A stretch of DNA of 64,000 nucleotides from Actinoplanes ianthinogenes (GTDB taxonomy: Bacteria; Actinomycetota; Actinomycetes; Mycobacteriales; Micromonosporaceae). The notes under the pieces were generated by a model. That model was not told the origin of the DNA. It searched no databases and saw only the letters and a program-made list of their open reading frames with translations. The stretch covers positions 5,500,001-5,564,000 of the forward strand of contig NZ_AP023356.1 of NCBI RefSeq assembly GCF_018324205.1. Direction: 5' to 3'. Below, one piece after another: positions 24,077 to 33,183 of the stretch. Position numbers and translations under genes: made by a program. Position 1 is the first letter of the stretch; each line of letters starts with the position of its first letter.

Positions 24077-25255
24077 GTGGACCTGTTCGAGTATCAGGGG
24101 CGCGACCTGTTCGAACGGCACGGGCTGCCCGTGCTGGGCGGCGGCGTCGCCGAGACCCCGCAGGAGGCCCGGGCGATCGCCGAGCGCCTCGGTGGCAAGG
24201 TCGTCGTCAAGGCGCAGGTCAAGGTCGGCGGCCGCGGCAAGGCCGGTGGCGTCAAGCTGGCCGACGGCGCGGACGAGGCGGAGGCCCGCGCGACCGACAT
24301 CCTGGGCATGGACATCAAGGGCCACACGGTGCAGAAGGTGATGCTGGCCGAGACGGCCGACATCAAGGAGGAGTACTACTTCTCCTACCTGCTGGACCGG
24401 GCCAACCGCACGTTCCTCTGCATCGCCAGCGTCGCCGGCGGTATGGAGATCGAGACGGTCGCCGAGGAGGACCCGGAGCGGGTCGCCAAGATCGCGATCG
24501 ACGCGAGCAAGGGTGTGGACGAGGCGAAGGCGCGGGAGATCGTCGCCGCCGCCAAGTTCCCGGCCGACGTCGCCGAGCAGGTCGTCGACATCGCGGTGAA
24601 GCTGTGGCAGGCGTTCGTCGCCGAGGACGCCCTGCTGGTCGAGGTCAACCCGCTGGCCAAGGTCGGCGACGGCCGGGTGCTGGCGCTGGACGCCAAGGTC
24701 ACCCTGGACGAGAACGCCGGCTTCCGGCACCCCGACCACGAGGCGCTCGAGGACAAGTCCGCGGTCGACCCGATCGAGCAGGCGGCCAAGGCCAAGAACC
24801 TCAACTACGTCAAGCTCGACGGCGAGGTCGGCATCATCGGCAACGGCGCGGGCCTGGTCATGTCGACGCTGGACGTGGTCGCGTACGCCGGTGAGCGGCA
24901 CGGCAACGTCAAGCCGGCCAACTTCCTCGACATCGGCGGTGGCGCGAGCGCCCAGGTGATGGCGAACGGCCTGGAGATCGTCCTCGGCGACCCGTCGGTG
25001 AAGTCGGTCTTCGTCAACGTCTTCGGCGGCATCACCGCCTGCGACGCGGTGGCCAACGGCATCATCCAGGCCCTCGCCCTGCTGGCCGAGCGCGGCGAGA
25101 CGGTCACCAAGCCGCTCGTGGTGCGTCTCGACGGCAACAACGCCGAGGCCGGCCGCGCCATCCTCGACGGCGCCAACAACCCGCTGGTCGAGCGGGTCGA
25201 CACGATGGACGGAGCGGCCGAGCGCGCCGCCGAGCTCGCGGCTGCGGGGAAGTGA
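24077..25255 (+). CDS. sucC: Succinyl-CoA synthetase beta subunit
   Basis: About 392 residues. With SucD it interconverts succinyl-CoA and succinate with phosphorylation of ADP or GDP in the TCA cycle. ATP-grasp N-terminus (LFEYQGRDLFERHGLPV, VVKAQVKVGGRGKAGGVKLA, VEVNPLA) followed by the CoA-ligase domain (GNGAGLVMSTLD, FLDIGGGA, VFGGITACD). GTG 24077 has AAAGGAGA upstream and matches the family start (MDLFEYQ); 24041 would add a foreign 12 residues. Four bases separate it from sucD. Confidence 0.96.
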   Translation: MDLFEYQGRDLFERHGLPVLGGGVAETPQEARAIAERLGGKVVVKAQVKVGGRGKAGGVKLADGADEAEARATDILGMDIKGHTVQKVMLAETADIKEEYYFSYLLDRANRTFLCIASVAGGMEIETVAEEDPERVAKIAIDASKGVDEAKAREIVAAAKFPADVAEQVVDIAVKLWQAFVAEDALLVEVNPLAKVGDGRVLALDAKVTLDENAGFRHPDHEALEDKSAVDPIEQAAKAKNLNYVKLDGEVGIIGNGAGLVMSTLDVVAYAGERHGNVKPANFLDIGGGASAQVMANGLEIVLGDPSVKSVFVNVFGGITACDAVANGIIQALALLAERGETVTKPLVVRLDGNNAEAGRAILDGANNPLVERVDTMDGAAERAAELAAAGK

Positions 25256-25259
25256 ACTA

Positions 25260-26141
25260 ATGGCTATCTGGCTCACCAAGGACTCCAAGGTCATCGTCCA
25301 GGGCATCACCGGCGGTGAGGGCTCGAAGCACACCAAGCGGATGCTCGCCGCGGGCACCCAGGTGGTCGGCGGCGTGAACCCGCGCAAGGCCGGTACCAAG
25401 GTCGACTTCGACGGCACCGAGCTCCCGGTCTTCGCCACCGTCGCGGAGGCGATCAAGGAGACCGGCGCCGACGTATCGGTGATCTTCGTACCGCCGGCGT
25501 TCACCAAGGCCGCCGTGGTCGAGGCGATCGACGCCGAGATCCCGCTCGCCGTGGTGATCACCGAGGGCGTGCCGGTGCAGGACTCGGCGGCCTTCTGGGC
25601 GTACAACGTGTCCAAGGGCGAGAAGACCCGGATCATCGGCCCGAACTGCCCGGGCATCGCCTCGCCGGGCGCGTCGAACGCCGGCATCATCCCGGCCGAC
25701 ATCACCCCGCAGGGCCGGATCGGTCTGGTCAGCAAGAGCGGCACGCTGACCTACCAGCTGATGTACGAGCTGCGCGAGTTCGGCTTCTCCACCGCGGTCG
25801 GCATCGGTGGTGACCCGATCATCGGCACCACGCACATCGACGCGCTGAAGGCGTTCCAGGAGGACCCGGACACCGACGCGATCGTCATGATCGGTGAGAT
25901 CGGTGGCGACGCCGAGGAGCGGGCCGCCGAGTTCATCAAGGCCAACGTCACCAAGCCGGTGGTCGGTTACATCGCGGGCTTCACCGCCCCGCCCGGCAAG
26001 ACCATGGGTCACGCCGGCGCGATCATCTCCGGCTCGGCCGGCACCGCCGACGCGAAGAAGACCGCGTTGGAGGCGGCCGGCGTCAAGGTCGGCAAGACGC
26101 CGAGCGAGACCGCGCAGCTCATGCGCGAGGTCATGAGCTGA
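25260..26141 (+). CDS. sucD: Succinyl-CoA synthetase alpha subunit
   Basis: 293 residues. CoA-binding Rossmann domain (IVQGITGGEGSKHTKRML, VNPRKAG) and ligase domain with the phosphorylated His in GYIAGFTAPPGKTMGHAGAI (the GHAGA His). PNCPGI and SKSGTLTYQ are typical. Directly follows sucC. A strong hairpin follows the stop. Confidence 0.97.
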   Translation: MAIWLTKDSKVIVQGITGGEGSKHTKRMLAAGTQVVGGVNPRKAGTKVDFDGTELPVFATVAEAIKETGADVSVIFVPPAFTKAAVVEAIDAEIPLAVVITEGVPVQDSAAFWAYNVSKGEKTRIIGPNCPGIASPGASNAGIIPADITPQGRIGLVSKSGTLTYQLMYELREFGFSTAVGIGGDPIIGTTHIDALKAFQEDPDTDAIVMIGEIGGDAEERAAEFIKANVTKPVVGYIAGFTAPPGKTMGHAGAIISGSAGTADAKKTALEAAGVKVGKTPSETAQLMREVMS

Positions 26142-26153
26142 GCACGGCACCGA

Positions 26154-26206
26154 CGGCGCGCCGTCGATCAGGTCGATGCGACCCGATCGGCGGCGCGCCG
26201 CTGTTT
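26154..26206 (+). terminator. Terminator after sucD
   Basis: CGGCGCGCCG-TCGATC (26154-26169) pairs with GATCG-G-CGGCGCGCCG (26185-26200), ending in CTGTTTCT. Each CGGCGCGCCG is itself a palindrome. Confidence 0.65.
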
Positions 26207-26247
26207 CTGCATCGCCGTGAGCGCCACGGCGTGACAAGGTAGTCGCG

Positions 26248-27663
26248 ATGTCCAGCACAACCGACCGTCCCGGCGGCTCGGAGGACCCGTTCGCGGTCGC
26301 CGAGGCGCTGCAATCCGTGGTGCGGGACACCGAGGCGCTGGAGATCCCGCCGGACCGCGACGAGGAGAACCGGGACACCGTCGTCGTCGACGAGGCGATG
26401 CTCGGCCGCCGGGACACCGTCCGGGTGCCCGGCCCGCGCCGGCCGGAACGCCGCCGCGGCGCGCCGCTGCCGGTGGCCGTCGTCTTCGCCACGCTCTGGG
26501 CCGCGCTGCTGACCTACGTGCCGGTCGCCGCGGTGCTCGGGCTGGCCCGCACGCTGGAGGGCGCCGGCGGACTGCTCGGCGCGGCCCGGGCCGGGGCGGC
26601 CGCCTGGCTGCTCGGGCACGGCGTCGCGATCGGCACCTCGCTCGGCCCGCTCGGGCTGGCCCCGCTGCTGCTCACCGGGCTGGTGCTGTGGCGGCTGAAC
26701 CGGGCCGGGCTGCACGTGGTCCGGGCGATCGGGGCGCGGCGCTCCGGGTCGATCGGGGCGGCGCTGGGCGTGGCCACGGGGGTCGCGGTGGCGTACGCGG
26801 GAATCGGCGCCCTGACCGCCCACCTGACCGACGGCCGCGGCACCCACGTCTCCACCGCGGACGCCGCGTGGCACTTCCTGCTCCTCGGCCTGGCCGGGGC
26901 GCTGATCGGCGCGCTGCGCGGCAGCGACGCGGTGACCACCCTGGCCCGCCGGGTGCCGGCGGTGCTCCGGCACGGGGTGCGGACCGGCCTGGTCGCGGTC
27001 TTCCTGATGGTCGCCGCGGGCGCGGCGGTCGGCGGCCTGTCCCTGGCGCTCGGTGGCGGCGACGCGACGAAGATCCTCTCCGCCTATCACGCCGGGGTGG
27101 CCGGTCAGGCCGGGATCACCCTGATCAGCGTGGCCTACGCGGCGAACGCCGCGATCTGGGCCACCGCCTACCTGCTCGGGCCGGGCTTCGCGCTGGGCGT
27201 CGGCTCGGTGATCCGGCTCACCGAGTTCACCGCCGGCGACCTGCCCGCCCTGCCGCTGCTGGCCGGCCTGCCGAACGGGCCGATCGGCGCGGCCGGCACG
27301 CTGCTGCTGATGCTTCCGGTCCTCGCCGGGGGCGTGGCCGGCTGGGGTCTCACCCAGCGGCTGCGCTACGGCCGCGCGCACGCCTGGGGTCCGGGCCGCG
27401 GGTCCGGCGCCGACGGGCCGGAGCCGGCCTGGTCGCCGCTGATCGGCGCGAGTCTGCTGGCCGGCCCGGTGGCGGGGCTGACGATGGCGGTGCTCGCCGC
27501 GGCCTCCGGCGGCCCGGTCGGCGGCGGGCGGCTGGCCGAGATCGGGCCGGCCGCCGGACAGGTCGGTCTGGTGGCCGCGATCGTCGCCGCGATCGCGGTG
27601 CTGGCGGGCGCCTCCGCCGCGCGTGCCTTCCACCCACCGCGCCGCCCCAAAGGCCGGAAGTAG
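26248..27663 (+). CDS. DUF6350 polytopic membrane protein
   Basis: 471 residues. A ~75-residue charged cytoplasmic N-terminus, then about nine to ten hydrophobic helices (e.g. LPVAVVFATLWAALLTYVP, LLLTGLVLWRLNRAGLHV, AGITLISVAYAANAAIWATAYLLGPGFA is split across two). Members of this family sit between sucD and purN in many actinobacteria, as here, but no function is established. GTP/ATP motifs or transporter signatures are absent. Confidence 0.75.
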   Translation: MSSTTDRPGGSEDPFAVAEALQSVVRDTEALEIPPDRDEENRDTVVVDEAMLGRRDTVRVPGPRRPERRRGAPLPVAVVFATLWAALLTYVPVAAVLGLARTLEGAGGLLGAARAGAAAWLLGHGVAIGTSLGPLGLAPLLLTGLVLWRLNRAGLHVVRAIGARRSGSIGAALGVATGVAVAYAGIGALTAHLTDGRGTHVSTADAAWHFLLLGLAGALIGALRGSDAVTTLARRVPAVLRHGVRTGLVAVFLMVAAGAAVGGLSLALGGGDATKILSAYHAGVAGQAGITLISVAYAANAAIWATAYLLGPGFALGVGSVIRLTEFTAGDLPALPLLAGLPNGPIGAAGTLLLMLPVLAGGVAGWGLTQRLRYGRAHAWGPGRGSGADGPEPAWSPLIGASLLAGPVAGLTMAVLAAASGGPVGGGRLAEIGPAAGQVGLVAAIVAAIAVLAGASAARAFHPPRRPKGRK

Positions 27664-27687
27664 GCTCTGCCCGGATAGGGTGCACGG

Positions 27688-28305
27688 GTGACTGACCCCG
27701 CGCCCGCCCGCCTGGTCGTCCTGATCTCCGGATCGGGCAGCAACCTGCAAGCCCTCCTCGACGCGACCCGCGACCCGGCCTACGGGGCCGAGGTGGTCGC
27801 CGTCGGCGCCGACCGGGACGGCATCGCCGGTCTCGACATCGCCGCCGCGGCCGGGGTGCCCACCTTCGTGGACTCGGTGAAGGCTTACCCGACCCGCGAC
27901 GACTGGGACACCGCGCTCACCGAGCACGTCGCGGCCCACCGCCCCGACCTGGTCATCTCGGCCGGCTTCCTGAAACTGGTCGGCAAGCAGTTCCTGGACG
28001 CGTTCGGCGACCGTTATGTGAACACGCACAACGCGCTGCTGCCGTCGTTCCCCGGCATCCACGGCCCGCGCGACGCGCTCGCCTACGGGGTGAAGGTCGC
28101 CGGAGCGACGCTCTTCTTCGTCGACGCCGGAGTCGACACCGGACCGATCATCGCCCAGGTCAGCGTCCCCGTGCTCGACGACGACACGGAGGAGACGCTG
28201 ACCGAGCGGATCAAGGTGGCCGAGCGGGCCCAGCTGGTCGAGTTCGTCGGCCGCCTGGTGCGCGACGGCTGGACCATTCAAGACAGGAAGGTACGGATTC
28301 CGTGA
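27688..28305 (+). CDS. purN: Phosphoribosylglycinamide formyltransferase
   Basis: 205 residues. Transfers a formyl group from 10-formyl-THF to GAR in purine synthesis. Catalytic residues are clear: N in YVNTHNALLPSFPG, H in the same stretch, and D in FVDAGVDTGPIIAQ. SGSGSNLQALLD forms the phosphate-binding loop. GTG 27688 lies about 12 bases after a TAGGGT, so the message may be leaderless. Overlaps purH by four bases. Confidence 0.96.
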   Translation: MTDPAPARLVVLISGSGSNLQALLDATRDPAYGAEVVAVGADRDGIAGLDIAAAAGVPTFVDSVKAYPTRDDWDTALTEHVAAHRPDLVISAGFLKLVGKQFLDAFGDRYVNTHNALLPSFPGIHGPRDALAYGVKVAGATLFFVDAGVDTGPIIAQVSVPVLDDDTEETLTERIKVAERAQLVEFVGRLVRDGWTIQDRKVRIP

Positions 28306-29861
28306 GCGACGAGGGGCTTCGCCCGATCAAGCGGGCGCTGCTGAGCGTGTGGGACAAGGCGGGGATCGTCGAGCTCGCTCAGGCCCTGCACGCGGCCGGG
28401 GTGGAGGTCGTCTCGACCGGTTCCACCGCCACCACCGTGGAGAAAGCCGGCGTGCCGGTGACCCGGGTCGAGGACCTGACCGGCTTTCCGGAGATCCTCA
28501 GCGACCGGGTGAAGACCCTGCACCCCCGGGTGCACGGTGGGCTGCTCGCCGACATGCGGCTGGAGAGCCACGTGGCGGAGCTGGCCGAGCACGGGATCGA
28601 GCCGTTCGACCTGCTGGTCAGCAGCCTCTACCCGTTCTCCGAGACGGTCGCCTCGGGGGCCGGCGAGGAGGAGTGCATCGCCAAGATCGACATCGGCGGG
28701 CCGGCGATGGTCCGCGCGGCCGCGAAGAACCACGCGTCGGTCGCCGTCGTCGTCTCCACCGAGGGTTACCCGCTGATCCTCGAGGCGATCAAGAACGGCG
28801 GCTTCACCCTGGCCCAGCGCAAGCTGCTCGCCTCCCGGGCCTTCATCAACATCGCGGAGTACGACATCGCGGTGGCGAACTGGACCGCGTCCACGCTGGT
28901 CGAGAGCGCGGAGTGGCCGGAGTTCGCCGGGATCGCGCTGACGAAGCAGGACACCCTCCGGTACGGCGAGAACCCGCACCAGCAGGCGGCCCTCTACCTG
29001 GACCCGAACGCTCCCGCCGGGCTGGCTCAGGCCGAGCAGCTCAACGGCAAGGAGATGTCCTACAACAACTACGTCGACGCGGACGCCGCGTGGCGCACCG
29101 CCAACGACTTCACCGACCCGGCCGTGGCGATCATCAAGCACGCCAACCCGTGCGGCGTGGCGATCGGCGCGGACGTGGCCGAGGCACACCGGAAGGCGCA
29201 CGAGTGCGACCCGGTCTCCGCGTTCGGCGGCGTGATCGCCGTCAACCAGGAGGTCACCCTCGCGCTCGCGCGGCAGGTCGCGGAGATCTTCACCGAGGTG
29301 ATCGTGGCGCCGGCCTACGCGCCCGACGCTCTGGCCCTGCTCCAGGAGAAGAAGAACCTGCGCGTCCTGGTCGCCCCGGCCTGGAACCCGCCGCCCGCCG
29401 AGATCAAGCAGATCGGCGGCGGCGTGCTGGTGCAGATGGCCGACCGGATCGACGCCGACGGCGACGACCCGGCGAACTGGACGCTGGCCACCGGCCCGGC
29501 CGCGTCCGGCGAGGTGCTGAAAGATCTGGTCTTCGCGTGGCGGGCGATCCGCAGCGTGAAGAGCAACGCCATCCTGCTGGCCCGCGACGGCGCCACGGTC
29601 GGCGTCGGGATGGGCCAGGTCAACCGGGTCGACTCGGCGAAACTCGCGGTCGACCGGGCCGGCGCCGAGCGCGCGGCGGGCAGCGTGGCCGCCTCGGACG
29701 CGTTCTTCCCGTTCCCGGACGGCCTGGAGGTGCTGATCGCGGCCGGCATCAAGGCCGTGGTGCAGCCGGGCGGCTCGATCCGCGACAACCTGGTGATCGA
29801 GGCCGCCGAGAAGGCCGGCCTCACCGTCTACCTGACCGGCACCCGCCACTTCTACCATTGA
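28302..29861 (+). CDS. purH: Bifunctional AICAR transformylase / IMP cyclohydrolase
   Basis: 519 residues. The last two steps of IMP synthesis. N-terminal cyclohydrolase (LLSVWDKAGIVELAQAL, SDRVKTLHPRVHGGLLA) and C-terminal transformylase (RYGENPHQQAALY, MSYNNYVDADAAWR, KHANPCGVAI, PGGSIRD). All family landmarks are present at normal length. Coupled to purN through a GTGA overlap, and followed by a clear terminator. Confidence 0.97.
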   Translation: MSDEGLRPIKRALLSVWDKAGIVELAQALHAAGVEVVSTGSTATTVEKAGVPVTRVEDLTGFPEILSDRVKTLHPRVHGGLLADMRLESHVAELAEHGIEPFDLLVSSLYPFSETVASGAGEEECIAKIDIGGPAMVRAAAKNHASVAVVVSTEGYPLILEAIKNGGFTLAQRKLLASRAFINIAEYDIAVANWTASTLVESAEWPEFAGIALTKQDTLRYGENPHQQAALYLDPNAPAGLAQAEQLNGKEMSYNNYVDADAAWRTANDFTDPAVAIIKHANPCGVAIGADVAEAHRKAHECDPVSAFGGVIAVNQEVTLALARQVAEIFTEVIVAPAYAPDALALLQEKKNLRVLVAPAWNPPPAEIKQIGGGVLVQMADRIDADGDDPANWTLATGPAASGEVLKDLVFAWRAIRSVKSNAILLARDGATVGVGMGQVNRVDSAKLAVDRAGAERAAGSVAASDAFFPFPDGLEVLIAAGIKAVVQPGGSIRDNLVIEAAEKAGLTVYLTGTRHFYH

Positions 29862-29873
29862 GGTCCGCTGTTC

Positions 29874-29911
29874 GGCGCCGGACCGCTTGCGGTCCGGCGC
29901 CGCTGCTTTTT
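29874..29911 (+). terminator. Rho-independent terminator after purH
   Basis: GGCGCCGGACCG, loop CTTG, CGGTCCGGCGCC: a perfect 12-bp stem followed within a few bases by five T. Confidence 0.93.
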
Positions 29912-29993
29912 CGGTACGGCCGGAGCGCTTTTCGGTACGGCCGGAGCGCGCGTGCCCGACCCGGCGATGAGCGGTGCTCGCGCCGTACCGAAA
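29909..29993. repeat. Cluster of three TTTCGGTACG decamers
   Basis: Two direct copies sit in a 21-base tandem repeat (TTTTCGGTACGGCCGGAGCGC) at 29909-29918 and 29930-29939. A third copy, inverted (CGTACCGAAA), is at 29984-29993. All lie in the 147-base gap between convergent genes. Confidence 0.75.
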
Positions 29994-30008
29994 GCGCTTG
30001 ATCGTTAA

Positions 30009-30605
30009 TCAGCCGGCGACCGTGACCGCCATGATCAGCGCGCCCCCGCTGAACGCCGCGCCGATCAGCACGCAGAGCAGCAACCGTCGCCGCTCGGCGG
30101 GGTCGGCCGCCACCACCGGCTCGCCACGGCGGAAGCCCGGCCCCTCCAGCGAGGTCGAGATCACTCCGATGATCGGGATGGCGATCAGCGCGAACCCGGC
30201 CCAGCGCAGCCCGTCCGCGAAGCCGGCCGCGCCCGGGCCGGACACCATCGCGTCGACCCGCTCGCCCCGGCCGGGCAGGAACGGCGCCATCGGCACGAGC
30301 AGCAGCAGCGGCGGGATCCCCAGCCAGATCCGGCGCAGGCCGAGGGCGAGAGCGGCCGCGAGCCAGATCGGCACGTGCACGAGAGCCCAGGCCGCGACCG
30401 CCATGCCGCGGTCCGAGCCGCCGGTCGCCGCGCGGGCCAGCTCGAGCACCGACGCCTTGAAGTGCTCCCCGGTGACCATGTAGAAGGCGACCACCGCGAG
30501 GGCCGCGGCCATCACGCCGAGGAAGCGCAACACTTGGCGCACCGTCTCGTATCGAGCGCCACCGTGTCGGGGCTGGTATCGCTGATCGCTGCGCCGGATC
30601 TTCAT
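30009..30605 (-). CDS. Membrane protein of unknown function
   Basis: 198 residues. A basic N-terminus (MKIRRSDQRYQPRHGG) precedes about five hydrophobic segments (VRQVLRFLGVMAAALAVVAFY, WALVHVPIWLAAALALGL, WLGIPPLLLLVPMAPFL, WAGFALIAIPIIGVIS, LLLCVLIGAAFSGGALIMA). No motif recognised. Divergent from icd and convergent with purH. The DUF3017 gene often found after purH was expected here but this protein is longer and does not match it. Confidence 0.75.
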   Translation of the reverse strand: MKIRRSDQRYQPRHGGARYETVRQVLRFLGVMAAALAVVAFYMVTGEHFKASVLELARAATGGSDRGMAVAAWALVHVPIWLAAALALGLRRIWLGIPPLLLLVPMAPFLPGRGERVDAMVSGPGAAGFADGLRWAGFALIAIPIIGVISTSLEGPGFRRGEPVVAADPAERRRLLLCVLIGAAFSGGALIMAVTVAG

Positions 30606-30664
30606 CGCCTGGGATGGTAGAGGCAGATCACCAGTTCGGGGCCGCCCGGCGATCTTCAGTGGGT

Positions 30665-30682
30665 GGGCAGTACGCTCGTACT
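30665..30682 (+). promoter_or_regulatory. Perfect dyad upstream of icd
   Basis: GCAGTACG-CT-CGTACTGC, an 8-bp perfect inverted repeat, lies 36 bases before the icd ATG and next to a possible -10 (TAAGCA). Looks like a repressor operator at the icd promoter. Confidence 0.5.
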
Positions 30683-30717
30683 GCTAAGCATGTGTTTCGG
30701 GAGAGGAGCGCCGGCCG

Positions 30718-31932
30718 ATGGCGAAAATCAAGGTCAAGAACCCGGTCGTCGAGATCGACGGCGACGAGATGACCCGGATCATCTGGAAGCAGATCCGTGA
30801 GCAGCTGATCCTGCCCTACCTCGACGTCAACCTCGAGTACTACGACCTCGGCATCCAGTACCGGGACGAGACCGACGACCAGGTGACGATCGACTCCGCC
30901 AACGCCATCAAGCGGCACGGTGTCGGCGTCAAGTGCGCCACCATCACCCCGGATGAGGCGCGGGTTCAGGAGTTCGGCCTGAAGAAGATGTGGCGGTCGC
31001 CGAACGGCACCATCCGCAACATCCTCGGCGGCGTGGTCTTCCGTGAGCCGATCATCCTGAAGAACGTACCCCGGCTGGTACCCAGCTGGACCAAGCCGAT
31101 CATCATCGGCCGTCACGCCCACGGTGACCAGTACAAGGCCTCCGACTTCGTCGCGCCCAGCAAGGGCAAGATGACCGTCACCTTCACCCCGGAGGACGGG
31201 TCGGAGCCGATCGAGATGCACGTGGCCGACTTCCCGGCCGGCGGCGTCGGCATGGCCATGTACAACTTCGACGAGTCGATCCGCGACTTCGCGCGCGCCT
31301 CGTTCCGGTACGGCCTGGCCCGCAACTACCCGGTCTACCTCTCGACCAAGAACACCATCCTGAAGGCCTACGACGGCCGCTTCAAGGACCTGTTCGCGGA
31401 GATCTTCGAGACCGAGTTCGCGGACCAGTTCAAGGAGGCCGGCATCACCTACGAGCACCGGCTGATCGACGACATGGTCGCGGCCGCGCTCAAGTGGGAG
31501 GGTGGCTACGTCTGGGCCTGCAAGAACTACGACGGTGACGTGCAGTCGGACACGGTCGCGCAGGGCTTCGGCTCGCTCGGCCTGATGACCTCGGTCCTGA
31601 TGACGCCGGACGGCCAGACCGTCGAGGCCGAGGCCGCGCACGGCACCGTCACCCGGCACTACCGGCAGTGGCAGAAGGGCGAGAAGACCTCGACCAACCC
31701 GATCGCGTCCATCTTCGCGTGGACGGGCGGGCTCAAGCACCGCGGCAAACTGGATGGGACGCCGGAGGTCACCCAGTTCGCCGAGACGCTGGAGCGGGTC
31801 TGCATCGACACCGTCGAGGGTGGTCAGATGACCAAGGACCTCGCGCTGCTGATCAGCAAGGACGCGCCGTGGCTGACCACGGACGAGTTCATGAACGCGC
31901 TGGACGAGAACCTGGCTCGCAAGCTGGCCTGA
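30718..31932 (+). CDS. icd: NADP-dependent isocitrate dehydrogenase (homodimeric type)
   Basis: 404 residues. Oxidises isocitrate to 2-oxoglutarate. It belongs to the eukaryote-like dimeric class: VVEIDGDEMTRIIW, SPNGTIRNILGGVVFREPI, RHAHGDQYKA, YDGRFKDLF and AAHGTVTRHYR are diagnostic. GGGAGAGGAG lies ahead of the ATG. Monocistronic with a strong terminator. With sucCD nearby it gives the window two TCA cycle steps. Confidence 0.97.
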   Translation: MAKIKVKNPVVEIDGDEMTRIIWKQIREQLILPYLDVNLEYYDLGIQYRDETDDQVTIDSANAIKRHGVGVKCATITPDEARVQEFGLKKMWRSPNGTIRNILGGVVFREPIILKNVPRLVPSWTKPIIIGRHAHGDQYKASDFVAPSKGKMTVTFTPEDGSEPIEMHVADFPAGGVGMAMYNFDESIRDFARASFRYGLARNYPVYLSTKNTILKAYDGRFKDLFAEIFETEFADQFKEAGITYEHRLIDDMVAAALKWEGGYVWACKNYDGDVQSDTVAQGFGSLGLMTSVLMTPDGQTVEAEAAHGTVTRHYRQWQKGEKTSTNPIASIFAWTGGLKHRGKLDGTPEVTQFAETLERVCIDTVEGGQMTKDLALLISKDAPWLTTDEFMNALDENLARKLA

Positions 31933-31955
31933 TCCGCCCGCTCCGTTCTCACGGG

Positions 31956-31988
31956 AAGCCCGCCGACCTCAGGTCGGCGGGCTTTTTT
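31956..31988 (+). terminator. Rho-independent terminator after icd
   Basis: AAGCCCGCCGACC and GGTCGGCGGGCTT form a 13-bp stem followed by a run of six T. Confidence 0.95.
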
Positions 31989-33183
31989 CGTTTGCCGGAC
32001 AAAAACTGCGTAAAAATGATGTTTTAGATCGTAACTGCCGGGTAAGTGGACTCGTTTGTCTCAGTGGTGCGGGTGGTGGGCTTGGGTACGCCGCTCGCCG
32101 TCCCCTTCAGCGGGGGCCTTGTCCCGGGCCCCCGCTGGTCCCCTTTCCGCCGCCCGCACCCCCAGCGGATCCCGGCCCCGCCCGTCCCGGGGCCCGCCCC
32201 GATGCCGTGTGGCGATGAAGTGGCCCGTTCCACGATGTGCTCTCAGCGCCCCAACCCGGTGTTCCCGCTCGCGCTCGCCACCGTTGACCCGTGCCAGCAT
32301 TCCCCGCCACATGCCGTCGTCACCCGGCGGTCCCCGGCCCGATCAGAACCCGCAGGCCCGGCTGTAGTTTGTAGGGCTGGCGTCCAGGGCCCTGTTCCGG
32401 GGTCGGATAGGGCCGTCAGGGCCAGCCGGACAGTGCGCGTCGCCTGGCTCGGGCAGGGCCGGCTGTGGTTGTCGGGCTGGGGTCCACGGCCCTATTCCGG
32501 GGTCGGATAGGGCCACCGAGGCCAGCTGTGGTTGTCGGGCTGGCGTCTACGGCCCTGTCCCGGGCTTGGATAGGGCCGTCAGGGCCAGCCGGACGGTGCG
32601 CGTCGCCTGGCTCGGGCAGGGCCGGTTGTGGTTGTCGGGCTGGCGTCCACGGCCCTGTCCCGGGGTCGGATAGGGCTACCAGGGCCAGCTGTGGTTGTCG
32701 GGCTGGCGTCTACGGCCCTATTCCGGGGCCGGATAGGGCCACCAGGGCCAGCCGGACAGTGCGTGTCGCTTGGCTCGGGCAGGGCTGGCTGTGGTTGTCG
32801 GGCTGGCGTCCAGGGCCCTGTTCCGGGGTCGGATAGGGCTACCAGGGCCAGCCGGGTGGGCTCGGGTTCAGTGAGTGGGGTGCGAGTAAGCGGATGTGCT
32901 GACCCGGGTCATCGGTTGGCCGTGGCCCGGCGGCCGGAGCCTGTGACCAGCGGCTGCGTGGCGTGGCGCGCAGCCGCGAGCCGTCGCCGGCCGCGACCGG
33001 CGGCCGGAATCATGACGAGGGCGCCGGTGGGCGCCTGCTGCCGTCGGCCGAGTCAGGACCGCGTGGCGCGCCGGGACGTCGGCCGGCCACGGCGGGTGAT
33101 GGGCGGGCCCGCGGGTGGCGAGACCGGTGCTGCGGGCGTACCGAAAGAATCGGAGCGCGGTCGGTGGGCGGGCGCGGACCTGG
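31989..33183. other. 1.2-kb convergent gap, non-coding, with tandem array 2
   Basis: Between icd and galT. 31989-32374 is GC-rich sequence without a supported gene. 32375-32853 is the tandem array. 32854-33183 has no gene but carries one TTTCGGTACG decamer (inverted) at 33137-33146. Confidence 0.7.
32375..32853 (+). repeat. Palindromic tandem array 2: six units alternating 100 and 63 bp
   Basis: Unit starts (GGCTGG) are at 32375, 32475, 32538, 32638, 32701 and 32801, so spacings are 100, 63, 100, 63, 100. The long units carry an extra ~37 bases (with GTGCG, GTCGC and TGGCTCGGGCAGGG) after the right arm. Within units GGCTGGC pairs with GCCAGCC and GGCCCTAT with ATAGGGCC around a CCGG centre. 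The alternation means a ~163-bp pair was itself copied. Confidence 0.92.

Noticed and set aside
32046..32510. 155-residue plus-strand frame after icd
   Set aside because: Pro/Arg/Gly-rich composition, no ribosome site, runs into array 2.
32375..32853. Integron attC array
   Set aside because: Units are palindromic and of suitable size, but there is no integrase gene and no gene cassettes between them.
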